In this document: positions 53,872-62,491 of the stretch, one piece after another | Numbering within the stretch: position 1 is the stretch's first letter | How the letters are laid out: every line of letters begins with the position of its first letter | Origin: Mogibacterium kristiansenii | GTDB taxonomy: Bacteria > Bacillota > Clostridia > Peptostreptococcales > Anaerovoracaceae | DNA: 64,000 nucleotides | Direction: 5' to 3' | NCBI RefSeq assembly: GCF_009695905.1 | Contig: NZ_VUNA01000010.1 | Location: 28,845 to 92,844, forward strand | Translations under genes and position numbers: made by a program | Notes under the pieces: model-generated | Seen by the model: only the letters and a program-made list of their open reading frames with translations | The model's database searches: none | What the model was told of the DNA's origin: nothing

Positions 53872-54581
53872 TTGAAAAAGAAAAAAGATGAAATAACCAT
53901 CCGTTCCAGTGCAGCGGAATACTTGACCTATGTTGCTTCTGTCGGTGACCAGCAGGACAGCATTGAAATGCGCTATGAGGATGAGAATATATGGCTGACC
54001 CAGAAGATGATGGCCACATTGTATGGTGTTGGTTTGCCAACGATAAATGAACATATTAAAAAGATTTATGCTGATAGTGAATTAGAAGAGTCTGCAACTA
54101 TTCGGAATTTCCGAATAGTTCAAACCGAAGGTTCCCGTCAGGTGACTCGTGATACGAAGCATTATAATCTTCAAATGATTATTGCGGTTGGATTCAAGGT
54201 GAATAATGAGCGAGCTGTACAATTTCGTAAGTGGGCCAATGGGATTGTCAAGGATTACACCATCAAAGGCTGGGCCATGGACAAAACAAGATGCATTATG
54301 CGGTTCATGGACATACAGCAGCGGAGTTGATTTACGAGCGAGCCGATGCAGACAAGCCACATATGGGATTAACTGTATCTGCTTATCTGGACTTGGCAGA
54401 GGACCGTGCAGAACGTCATATTCCGATGACAATGGAGGATTGGGCGAAACGACTGAATCTATTCTTGATGGCTGACGATAGAGAGATTCTTCAGAATGCA
54501 GGCAAAATCACTGCTGAGATTGCCAAGGTAAAAGCGGAAACTGAACCGGAAACATCCGATATAACGCAAGTTTTTTTACCG
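53872..54581 (+). pseudogene. RhuM-family protein, copy 1 (internal deletion)
   Basis: Starts at TTG 53872 after AAAGGAGG and matches the intact RhuM at 61554 through SSAAEYLTYVASVGDQ, WLTQKMMATLYG and GWAMD. It then jumps, near 54281, to the QNKMHYAVHGHTAAEL part in another frame. About 72 codons are lost at the junction. The end (ITAEIAKVKAE) is fused in frame to an EcsC-like N-terminus. Confidence 0.85.
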
Positions 54582-54803
54582 CCATCATCAATCATTGATG
54601 CAAAAGAAGACAGATCCCTGAAGCAGCTCATAGAACGCTACGACAAGTTGATGCAGCCGGGGAAAATATCAAAGCTTGAAGACAATGCTGTAGCATTAAT
54701 TCCGCAGGGCGTAAAAGAAGTTGGAAAAGCGACGAAGACGTTAGACCTGAATAAAGATTTTGCATTGATTGCGGAAGATTGTTTTGGCGTAAAGGAGGCA
54801 TAG
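54582..54803 (+). pseudogene. EcsC-family protein, N-terminal part fused to RhuM remnant
   Basis: 74 codons: SLKQLIERYDKLMQPGKISKL, in short form LIERYDKLMQPGKIS, then AVALIPQGVKEVGKATK. This fits the N-terminus of EcsC-family proteins. It stops 3 bp before the next gene, suggesting that an EcsC gene once headed the 54.8-57.7 kb unit. Confidence 0.55.
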
Positions 54804-54806
54804 AGT

Positions 54807-55466
54807 ATGGTAGTTGAAGGAACTGAAAATCAATATAAGGAATACTTTAATCGGGAGAATTCACGATGGGAATTTGGAAACAAAATTCTTTATAAAATGT
54901 GCGAAGAATATCCACACCATAATGATGCAGATGTTTTGAGTGGAAAAATATTGTTGATTGGAAGAAGCTATGCCGCTGCGATTGAGCGAAGAAAGAACGC
55001 AGATGATTACAAGGGTGATGATTTCTATTATGATGTCGTTGCACCAAAGATGTTGGAGATAGGCGATGAGCTTGATAATCGAATTGAATCCTTAAAGAAT
55101 AACACCGGTGTTATCTTTGATTGCATTCCGGAGATATTGAGCACGCATAAGTTTCTTATGGACGCTTTTAAAGAGATGACAGGGTTGGAGAAGAGGTCTC
55201 TAGCATCTAAGTATTTACATTTTCATTGTCCGGAAAAGTTCTTTATATATGACAGTAGAGCAAAGGAAGCAATCAGAAAAATCGTTAAAAGACCGGATAA
55301 GAAGATTCTTTCGGAAATTGTGGAGTATGATCCTGAATATGGTGATTTTGTATGTCGGATGCTTGAACTTCAGAAATACCTGGATGAAAAGCTGGTGGAT
55401 GAAAAGCTGGGAGGACACGTAACGCCGCGGTCAATTGACAGTTTTCTGTTGTCAACAGTGAAATAG
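54807..55466 (+). CDS. Unknown 219-aa protein (gene A of candidate system)
   Basis: Soluble. The centre reads IPEILSTHKFLMDAFKEM and SLASKYLHFHCPEKFFIYDSRA (in pieces SLASKYLHFHCPE, FFIYDSRA). That last segment resembles the part of helix-hairpin-helix glycosylase-fold proteins that pairs 'fat/sK' with 'P..yDs.a'; catalytic Lys/Asp of a true glycosylase is not evident. The N-terminal WEFGNKILYKMC...LIGRSYAAAIERR is also distinctive. It lies 18 bp before gene B. No function is known to me. Confidence 0.6.
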   Translation: MVVEGTENQYKEYFNRENSRWEFGNKILYKMCEEYPHHNDADVLSGKILLIGRSYAAAIERRKNADDYKGDDFYYDVVAPKMLEIGDELDNRIESLKNNTGVIFDCIPEILSTHKFLMDAFKEMTGLEKRSLASKYLHFHCPEKFFIYDSRAKEAIRKIVKRPDKKILSEIVEYDPEYGDFVCRMLELQKYLDEKLVDEKLGGHVTPRSIDSFLLSTVK

Positions 55467-55483
55467 AAAGGAGAATCTAAAAT

Positions 55484-56182
55484 ATGTTCGAGACAAAGAA
55501 AACCCTCATCGTTGTTTATAAAGATGAGCTGCTGATGAATCAACTAAAAAAGATGGTGGAGACTCACGATGACAACGATGAAGGCATTGTCGGAACGCGA
55601 GATGATTCCATCAATATTATTTCTTGGACGGAAAAAGTTTGGAATGGAAACAAAGCGGCTGGAAACATTCAGGGAAAGATACTTTTCCTTGGAGATATTA
55701 AGGGCACGGACAAACTGATTCCGGTTCTGGATGTCAAGTTTGACGACTACGGTGTCAAGTATGGATGGGCAGGGAATCAGGCCGTATTATTTGCAGATCC
55801 CAAGATTCTGTCTGACAGGCAGAAATACGATGAATTTCTAGAAAAGCTATCGGAGCTTCCGGTTCCAAATTTCTTAAAGACTATGAAGGATAATGTTGTA
55901 TCAACAGGAACGGATTTGGAATCTGAAACTGTGGAAGAAATGCAGGATATAGAAGTCTTGGATGAAGACGGGAAGGCATCAAATCCCCAAGCTTCGAAAC
56001 TGTTCAAAGCGGCTCAAAAGGCCATCGAATCCGGCGCAGAGGCTGTCGAAAAAGTAGGCACTCAAGTGGCAGCCCGGTCCGAAGAGTTTTTTAGAAATAA
56101 GAAATTGATGAAGAAGCAGATGCTTTTCTATGGAGTAATCCATCTCTATAATGATGGCCTTGAAGAATTCATGAATGCGTGA
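55484..56182 (+). CDS. Unknown 232-aa protein (gene B of candidate system)
   Basis: Opens with TKKTLIVVYKDELLMNQLKK (here KTLIVVYKDELLMNQLKK), a Rossmann-like or receiver-like beginning, and continues FLGDIKGTDKLIPVLDVKFDDYG and YGWAGNQAVLFADP. A flexible acidic part (about 140-175) leads to a C-terminal helix FFRNKKLMKKQMLFYGVIHLY. AAAGGAG precedes the ATG. The gene ends in a GTGA overlap with gene C. Confidence 0.65.
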   Translation: MFETKKTLIVVYKDELLMNQLKKMVETHDDNDEGIVGTRDDSINIISWTEKVWNGNKAAGNIQGKILFLGDIKGTDKLIPVLDVKFDDYGVKYGWAGNQAVLFADPKILSDRQKYDEFLEKLSELPVPNFLKTMKDNVVSTGTDLESETVEEMQDIEVLDEDGKASNPQASKLFKAAQKAIESGAEAVEKVGTQVAARSEEFFRNKKLMKKQMLFYGVIHLYNDGLEEFMNA

Positions 56183-57654
56183 GGTATGCGCCTATGCAAC
56201 AAAAAAGTGAAATGCAGCAAGGCTGGGATTTCGCTACCCAAATAATGGGAGCGGATTTGGCAGCACACATGGGCATGGAATATGTCAGCGCTGTAGATGC
56301 GGCCATTAAGCAGCTGGAAGAAAATATAAACAAGCATAATTACAGAAACCTGGGCATCAAACAACTTCAGGGGTTTATGTTGGAAGAGTGGGGCGCCGGT
56401 ACATTTAATGTGGATGCCATTGCAGCTGATTCTACATATAGAGCGGAGGTCCTTCATAGTACGGTGAAGGATTCTGTTGACGTGTTGATGAAACAAGGCG
56501 GCAAAGATGTGGGCGCATATAGTGCCAAGTCCTATGCTGATGGAGCTAAAAGCGCGATTGAACAGGCAAGGATGAATCCGGAAACAAGACAGGCAAGTTA
56601 TCAAGGACAGGGACGGCTTGTTCCTACAGATCAATTATCTGATGCGAAAGCTGAAGCAAGCCGTCGGGCGTTAAGAAATCGATCGATTCGTCCGGATGTT
56701 TCAAAAGCATACTCCGAGACAGAAGAAAAATTGACAGATACTATTACGACTAAAGATGGTACCAAATCACGGACAGCGACAAGAAAAGAACTTGAAGAAA
56801 TTGCAAGGGAAAGCAAGAAGCAAGACTTTAAAGCTTCCGAGCATGGAGTTACAGCAGAGAGCGCAATCCGGACAGAATATCTCTTAAAACAGGCGCTTAA
56901 AGCTGGATATACGGCAGCGGCCGTGACGGTTGCCGTTCAGCTGACACCGGAAATATATAAGGCGATTGATTATCTTATCAAACATGGAGAGCTCGATATA
57001 CCGCAGATTAAAAGGATGGGAACAAAGGGAATCTCTGCAGGTGCCGAAGGTTTTCTGCGGGGATCGGTGGCATCCTCTTTGAAGATAATGTGTGATGCCG
57101 GCATGCTGGGCGAGATGTTTAAAGGCATAAATCCGATTGTGCTTGGAACGGTTGTGGCGCTTGTTATGCAAACGGTGAAAAACAGCATTCTCGTAGCAGC
57201 CGGGAAGATGAGTACCCAACAAATGGGAGCGGCATTCGTTGATACGGTTGTGATTTCTGGAGGATATTTGTTAGGTGTTCATATCGGAAAGATTATCGGA
57301 CTGGCACTTGGCTTTGAATTGCCGGTTGTCGGCTACTTGCTCGGAAGCTTAATCGGAACCTCCTTTTGCGTGATTTACAATATTGGAAAGAAGAAGTTGA
57401 TTTCCTTCTGTGTGGATACGGGATTTACCTGTTTTGGTCTTGTAGAGCAGAACTATGAACTTCCGGAAGATGTGCTGAAGGAGATGGGTATAGAAACTAT
57501 ACCTATTCAGAGAACGCAAATGGAAATGACTGACGTGCCACGCACACAGGTTACGGGAACAGATATAGAAACATCAGAATATGAGACAATAGATATTACA
57601 GTTTTAAGAAGAGGTGTGATTGGAGTCAATAAAATCGGCTATGTGCCGGTTTGA
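56179..57654 (+). CDS. Unknown 491-aa glycine-rich membrane protein (gene C of candidate system)
   Basis: Residues 1-235 are soluble and helical (SAKSYADGAKSAIEQAR, RLVPTDQLSDAKAEA). The second half has hydrophobic segments at about 240-256, 317-340, 351-375 and 380-402, with repeated Gly (ISGGYLLGVHIGKIIGLALG and VVGYLLGSLIG) as in glycine-zipper channels. The tail ends VLRRGVIGVNKIGYV. GTG 56179 overlaps gene B; ATG 56194 is an alternative start. It is the likely membrane output of the unit; that is inference. Confidence 0.65.
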   Translation: MRYAPMQQKSEMQQGWDFATQIMGADLAAHMGMEYVSAVDAAIKQLEENINKHNYRNLGIKQLQGFMLEEWGAGTFNVDAIAADSTYRAEVLHSTVKDSVDVLMKQGGKDVGAYSAKSYADGAKSAIEQARMNPETRQASYQGQGRLVPTDQLSDAKAEASRRALRNRSIRPDVSKAYSETEEKLTDTITTKDGTKSRTATRKELEEIARESKKQDFKASEHGVTAESAIRTEYLLKQALKAGYTAAAVTVAVQLTPEIYKAIDYLIKHGELDIPQIKRMGTKGISAGAEGFLRGSVASSLKIMCDAGMLGEMFKGINPIVLGTVVALVMQTVKNSILVAAGKMSTQQMGAAFVDTVVISGGYLLGVHIGKIIGLALGFELPVVGYLLGSLIGTSFCVIYNIGKKKLISFCVDTGFTCFGLVEQNYELPEDVLKEMGIETIPIQRTQMEMTDVPRTQVTGTDIETSEYETIDITVLRRGVIGVNKIGYVPV

Positions 57655-57666
57655 TGTAGGTGAATC

Positions 57667-57981
57667 ATGAAGTGGTATCAGGATTACAATTTTATCTTTG
57701 CTCAATTTGAAAAAGGCGATGAGCGTGTAGATGAAACGACATTTTATTTCCGTTCGGATCCTGAAGAAGTTGAGCATTACATAGGCTATTTGTCGCAGCA
57801 CGAGAAACCATATTGGGCAGGTTACTGCGATATTGAAGACGGCTGTGAGTTTAAGACAGCTAAGGAATTATTCGAGGCAAGATTTATGATAGGCGTTCCA
57901 TAAAAGATCGTTGGGATGAACTTGTTCTTATCAATATCGGAGGTATCAGCGCTGATGATTGGGAAAAGTCTTGGTTTGATT
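57667..57981 (+). pseudogene. Small hypothetical gene with frameshift
   Basis: The first frame gives 78 aa (MKWYQDYNFIFAQFEKGDE ... FKTAKELFEARF) and stops at 57903. The next frame continues without a break from about 57885: IYDRRSIKDRWDEL, VLINIGGISADDWEKSW. Together they make one ~104-aa protein. It follows gene C by 12 bp and may have been a fourth member of the unit. Confidence 0.55.
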
Positions 57982-58014
57982 GAAAAAAAGCAGAATCGTG
58001 AGGACTTAAAACAA

Positions 58015-58408
58015 ATGAAACTAAGAAATTTCAAGAAGGAAGATGCTCCGATTATAGCCGGTTGGATTCGATCGGAGGAAGAATTATACAAATGGTCTGC
58101 CGACAGTTTTGGTAAGTATCCACTTACGGGGGATGACATAATCGAAAACTATACGCCTCGGATTGAAAATGGGCGTTTTTATCCGCTAACAGCAATCGAT
58201 GCGAATGGCGATGTCATAGGACATCTCATCATACGCTATTCGCGAGAAGAGGATGAAAGTTCCGTTAATTGAGCTGGCTGTGTTTGAAAATAACGAGAGC
58301 GCAAGACGCTGCTATGAAGCGGCAGGATTTACGGCGTATGCCGAGAGCGAGTACAAAATGCCGATAGGCACTTGGAATTGTACGGAAATGGAGTTGCATT
58401 ATATATGA
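58015..58408 (+). pseudogene. GNAT acetyltransferase, internally deleted, copy 1
   Basis: MKLRNFKKEDAPIIAGWI, then YPLTAIDANGDVIGHLIIR, are the GNAT N-terminus. The central acetyl-CoA loop (R-x-x-G-x-G/A) is gone. The C-terminal VFENNESARRCYEAAGF resumes in another frame near 58266 and ends at 58408. It overlaps the EFR1 gene start by ATGA. A second, shorter copy is at 60690. Confidence 0.75.
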
Positions 58409-59160
58409 TTTTTTGTTTTTCTGGAACCGGCAACAGCCGATATATCGCAAGGCGCTTTGCGGAAGCGCTTCAGGAGCCCCTCACAGACCTGAACGCAAAA
58501 ATCCGAACCTGCGACACTTCGCCCATCCAAACGGGCCACGACGTAATCCTCATTGTTCCCACCTATGCGTGGCGCATTCCCCGGGTGGTATCCGATTGGC
58601 TCATAAAAACAGAATTCGCGTCCGCCGAACGCATCTGGTTCGTCATGGATTGTGGAAGCGAGATTGGCAACGCCGCAAAATACAACCGGCATCTTGCGGA
58701 GCAAAAAAATCTGCAGTACATGGGAACTGCACAGATTGTTATGCCGGAGAACTACATCGCCTTGTTCGCCACGCCGGAGGCAGAGGAAGCCGGGGAAATC
58801 GTCCAGAAGGCGCAGCCGGATGTGGAAGCGGCGATTGCAAGCGTTCAGGCGGGACGGGAATTTCCGGCACCTCGCAATAACATGGAGTACCGCATCATGA
58901 GCGGTATCATCAATCCATTTTTTTACCGGCTGATTGTCAAAGCGGACCCGTTTCGTGTGAGCGGGGCGTGTGTCGGCTGCGGACAATGCGCGTCAAAATG
59001 TCCCCTGAACAATATTGAGCTTCGGAGTGGGAAGCCGGTGTGGGGGAAGCAGTGTACGCATTGCATGGCGTGCATCAGCTATTGCCCGGCGAAAGCGATT
59101 GAGTACGGGAAGAGGAGTGTTGGGAAACCGCGCTACCGCTTTGAGGAATTGGAGGATTGA
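58405..59160 (+). CDS. EFR1-type flavodoxin-like/ferredoxin protein 2
   Basis: 251 aa. FMN loop CFSGTGNSRYIARRF at the N-terminus and ferredoxin motifs CVGCGQCASKCP and CTHCMACISYCP at the C-terminus. It is GC-richer than its neighbours and close to core codon use. The stop at 59160 lies exactly at the junction with RhuM copy 2. Confidence 0.88.
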   Translation: MIFCFSGTGNSRYIARRFAEALQEPLTDLNAKIRTCDTSPIQTGHDVILIVPTYAWRIPRVVSDWLIKTEFASAERIWFVMDCGSEIGNAAKYNRHLAEQKNLQYMGTAQIVMPENYIALFATPEAEEAGEIVQKAQPDVEAAIASVQAGREFPAPRNNMEYRIMSGIINPFFYRLIVKADPFRVSGACVGCGQCASKCPLNNIELRSGKPVWGKQCTHCMACISYCPAKAIEYGKRSVGKPRYRFEELED

Positions 59161-59745
59161 GAATATATGGCTGACGCAGAAGATGATGGCCACACTGTAT
59201 GGTGTTGGTTTGCCAACGATAAATGAACATATTAAAAAGATTTATGCTGATAGTGAATTAGAAGAGTCTGCAACTATTCGGAATTTCCGAATAGTTCAAA
59301 CCGAAGGTTCCCGTCAGGTGACTCGTGATACGAAGCATTATAATCTTCAAATGATTATTGCGGTTGGATTCAAGGTGAATAATGAGCGAGCTGTACAATT
59401 TCGTAAGTGGGCCAATGGCATTGTCAAGGACTACACCATCAAAGGCTGGGCCATGGACAAAACAAGATGCATTATGCGGTTCATGGACATACAGCAGCGG
59501 AGTTGATTTACGAGCGAGCCGATGCAGACAAGCCACATATGGGATTAACTGTATCTGCTTATCTGGACTTGGCAGAGGACCGTGCAGAACGTCATGTTCC
59601 AATGACGATGGAGGATTGGGCGAAACGACTGGATCTATTCTTGATGGCTGACGATAGAGAGATTCTTCAGAATGCAGGCAAAATCACTGCTGAGATTGCC
59701 AAGGCAAAAGCGGAAACATCTGACATAATGCAAATCTTTTTATAG
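59158..59745 (+). pseudogene. RhuM-family remnant, copy 2
   Basis: Nearly identical to copy 1 from GAATATATGGCTGAC onward, including the same deletion junction at GGGCCATGGACAAAACAAG. The first ~38 codons are replaced by the end of the EFR1 gene. It ends early (MQIFL) without the EcsC part. The shared junction shows that copy 2 arose by duplication after the deletion. Confidence 0.85.
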
Positions 59746-59787
59746 CCCAAACCGCATTCCTCGGACACGGATAGGCGGGATAGGCGT

Positions 59788-59873
59788 TGAAACATCAGAA
59801 TATGAAAGATTGATATTACGGTGCTGAGCAGAGGCGTGATTGGAATCAATAAAATCGGCTATATGCCGTCATA
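59788..59873 (+). pseudogene. C-terminal scrap of gene C, second copy
   Basis: ETSEYE, then a frame change, then DITVLSRGVIGINKIGY: the tail of the 491-aa membrane protein (57565-57654) with a few substitutions. It follows RhuM copy 2 as gene C follows RhuM copy 1, with everything between deleted. Confidence 0.8.
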
Positions 59874-59892
59874 ATTCGAAAGGCGAGAAACT

Positions 59893-60657
59893 ATGTATAC
59901 AAATTCTGTAGAAAAAGAAAAAGAATTCCTGCTGTCAATCTTGGAAAGGTTCCATACAAATAGGGGGGACGGAGAGACCGCTCTTATTTGTAAATGTCCG
60001 AAATGTCATATAGGATCGGTTATATGCCGATGCACGCATGATATTGCGAATGGAAAGATCCAATCATGGAAGTTTGATGTGTATTGCGATCATTGCGGTG
60101 AGATTTTTGACCCGGAGATAATTAGATCGGATATTTTTTTCAATAGGCCGCACAAGGTAATTGATGAGTTGGAGACACCGTTTGGCAGTATAAAAGTTAG
60201 GATAAATGGAAAGAATGTTCCTTTTAGGTACTGCATAAAAACATATGACGATCCGGAGGAAGCTTTAGCTCCTACGGTAACGATGCATATCATTGATATT
60301 GACCTTTCGCAGTTGAAGGTCGGGGATGAGATATTCTGTGGATTTGATAAAGATCTTCTTGAATACAATGACGGCGATGAGCGTTCATTATTGTATTCTT
60401 GTGAAAATGAGAAACAGATTATGGGACTCTGTGCGTATGACCCCTATGAGTGGGATCTGGATAATTGCTGCTTCCAACTTAAAGAACGCACTTCGAAAGG
60501 CTTCGGATATTGTATAGTTTCTGATCCAAATCAATTTGACGAGAAGAAGAATTATCAATCAAAGATCACCTCGTTAGCTGCAGCTTGGCTAACCAAAGAC
60601 GAGTACAATGATGCAGATCTGGTTATGAATCTGGCCTTAACCTGTGTGATCGGATAA
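59893..60657 (+). CDS. Hypothetical protein with N-terminal zinc ribbon
   Basis: 254 aa. CKCPKCHIGSVICRC and CDHCGEIFDP supply two CxxC pairs about 40 residues apart, a zinc-ribbon. The rest is acidic and beta-rich (VTMHIIDIDLSQLKVGDEIF). No signal or membrane segment. Family not recognised; it takes the place of the small frameshifted gene in the duplicated array. Confidence 0.65.
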   Translation: MYTNSVEKEKEFLLSILERFHTNRGDGETALICKCPKCHIGSVICRCTHDIANGKIQSWKFDVYCDHCGEIFDPEIIRSDIFFNRPHKVIDELETPFGSIKVRINGKNVPFRYCIKTYDDPEEALAPTVTMHIIDIDLSQLKVGDEIFCGFDKDLLEYNDGDERSLLYSCENEKQIMGLCAYDPYEWDLDNCCFQLKERTSKGFGYCIVSDPNQFDEKKNYQSKITSLAAAWLTKDEYNDADLVMNLALTCVIG

Positions 60658-60689
60658 AATAAAAGAGGCAAATAACTCTTGCAAACACT

Positions 60690-60926
60690 TTTAGTAAGTA
60701 TCCACTTATGGGGGATGACATAATCGAAAACTATATGCCGCGGATTGAAAATGGGCGTTTTTATCCGTTAACAGTAATAGATGCGAATGGCGATGTCATA
60801 GGACATCTCATCATACGCTGCTATGAAGCGGCAGGCTTTACGGCGTATGCCAAGAGCGAGTACAAAATGCCGATAGGCACTTGGAATTGTACGGATATGG
60901 AGTTGCATATCGGAGGAACAAGATAG
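60690..60926 (+). pseudogene. GNAT acetyltransferase remnant, copy 2
   Basis: DDIIENYMPRIENGRFYPL, IDANGDVIGHLIIR joined directly to CYEAAGFTAYAKSEYKMP. It is a further-deleted version of 58015-58408; the CoA loop is absent. Confidence 0.75.
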
Positions 60927-60963
60927 CGAGCATGGTGCAATAGGAGGAAAAACACAGACACAT

Positions 60964-61179
60964 ATGACTGAATACTATAATTTAGATGTTATCATTTCCG
61001 TCGGATATCGCGTTAAATCTAAACGAGGTGTTGAATTCAGAAGATGGGCAAATTCAGTTCTAAAAAAATACATATTGCAGGGGTATGCTGTAAATGATAA
61101 TCGTATTGTGCAACTTGGCGAAGTGATACGTGTTATGAAAAATCGGAAGTTATCTGGGATGGAGGTGAACACCAAGTGA
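60964..61179 (+). pseudogene. Fragment of a second RhuM/Fic-linked family protein
   Basis: 71 aa: EYYNLDVIISVGYRVKSKRG, in short LDVIISVGYRVKS, then FRRWANSVLKKYILQGYAVN. This is the central block of the RhuM superfamily (longer type associated with Fic/Doc proteins). N- and C-terminal parts are missing. Confidence 0.7.
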
Positions 61180-61388
61180 AACAATCTTTTATATCAATTG
61201 CCATTTTGATAATCTTTTTGGCTGCAACAGTGTATTTTGTTTCAAAAGCAATGAGATACACAATGAGATACAAAACAGAAAGAGAAAAGAGTGCAATAAA
61301 GAAGAGTTTTATCGCATATCTGCTGACAGATAGCTGGCTGATAAGTTGGTTAGTATATAGAAAGAATGATCCAAATGATCACCTGTAA
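61176..61388 (+). CDS. Small single-pass membrane protein
   Basis: 70 aa. GTG start overlaps the preceding stop (GTGA) and follows GGAGGTG. One hydrophobic helix (ISIAILIIFLAATVYFV) near the N-terminus, then a basic stretch and a weaker hydrophobic part (FIAYLLTDSWLISWLVY). Function unknown; small hydrophobic products in such islands may be toxins, but nothing here proves it. Confidence 0.5.
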   Translation: MKQSFISIAILIIFLAATVYFVSKAMRYTMRYKTEREKSAIKKSFIAYLLTDSWLISWLVYRKNDPNDHL

Positions 61389-61425
61389 AGCGGATTACAA
61401 CTTCCAGTTTGTAAGATAGTACACT

Positions 61426-61456
61426 TTTTAACGATAGCTCCGATCTATCGTTAAAA
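61426..61456. terminator. symmetric hairpin, probable bidirectional terminator
   Basis: Perfect 12-bp arms (TTTTAACGATAG and complement) around CTCCGAT, with T and A runs as part of the arms. Confidence 0.55.
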
Positions 61457-61553
61457 GGCTTTTGGACAAATTCCAAAATACAAAAGCAAAAATGGGTAAT
61501 TCATAGACAGCGGCCGGTTTCGGGACGGTGACAAGCGTTCAGGGGGGATTCCA

Positions 61554-62465
61554 GTGAAAAAGAAAAAAGAAGAGATCACCATCCGTTCCAGCGCGGCGGA
61601 ATATTTGACCTATGTTGCCTCTGTGGGCGACCAACAGGACAGCATTGAAATGCGCTATGAGGATGAGAATATATGGCTGACGCAGAAGATGATGGCCACG
61701 TTGTACGATGTGGATGTTCGCACCATAAATTATCATGTAAAAAAAATCTTTAGTGATAGCGAATTACAAGAGGATTCAGTTATCCGAAAATTTCGGATAA
61801 CTGCCACTGACGGAAAAAGCTACAGCACAAATCACTATTCCTTAGAGATGATCATTGCAGTTGGTTTTAAGGTCAATTCTGAGCGTGCGGTGCAGTTTCG
61901 TAAATGGGTCAATCAGATTGCAAAAGACTACACCATCAAAGGGTGGGTTATGGATGATGAACGGCTGAAACGAGGGACGTATCTGACCGAAAAGTACTTC
62001 GATGAACAGTTAGAACGCATCCGCGAGATTCGTGCTAGCGAAAGGAAGTTCTACCAGAAGATAACCGATCTCTATGCTACCGCCATCGACTACGATAAGA
62101 ATTCTGCAACCACTAGAAGATTCTACGCAACCGTTCAGAATAAAATGCACTATGCAGTTCATGGACATACGGCAGCAGAGCTGATTGTAGAAAGAGCGGA
62201 TCACGTAACGGCATATTTGGATTTCGCTGAAAGCATGACATTGCGACACATCCCTCTTACGATGCAGGATTGGGAAAAAAGACTTAACAGCTTCATTGAA
62301 ATGTTTGATTACGGCATATTACAGGATGCAGGGAAAGTAACGGCTGAAATTGCAAAGCTCCATGCCGAAACCGAATTTGAAAAATACCGTGTGATTCAGG
62401 ACAGACTGTTCATGTCCGACTTTGACCGGTACATGCTGGAACTGGAAGAGAATGTGAAGAAATGA
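61554..62465 (+). CDS. RhuM-family protein, intact copy 3
   Basis: 303 aa. GTG start after AGGGGGG. WLTQKMMATLYDVDVRTINYH, read as TQKMMATLYDVDVRT, suggests a DNA-binding N-terminus; LEMIIAVGFKVNSERAVQFRKW is the family core; C-terminal HYAVHGHTAAELIVERAD and ITAEIAKLHAE-like helix follow. RhuM proteins are linked to pathogenicity islands and phages; activity unknown. It is the only complete one of three copies, 26 bp before the macro gene. Confidence 0.85.
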   Translation: MKKKKEEITIRSSAAEYLTYVASVGDQQDSIEMRYEDENIWLTQKMMATLYDVDVRTINYHVKKIFSDSELQEDSVIRKFRITATDGKSYSTNHYSLEMIIAVGFKVNSERAVQFRKWVNQIAKDYTIKGWVMDDERLKRGTYLTEKYFDEQLERIREIRASERKFYQKITDLYATAIDYDKNSATTRRFYATVQNKMHYAVHGHTAAELIVERADHVTAYLDFAESMTLRHIPLTMQDWEKRLNSFIEMFDYGILQDAGKVTAEIAKLHAETEFEKYRVIQDRLFMSDFDRYMLELEENVKK

Positions 62466-62491
62466 TTTTTAACTGATGGAGGTGACTTCGG

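Noticed and set aside
54807..55466. Gene A as a true DNA glycosylase
   Set aside because: One segment resembles helix-hairpin-helix glycosylase-fold proteins, but the Lys and Asp catalytic pair and the hairpin glycines are not convincingly present; kept as unknown.
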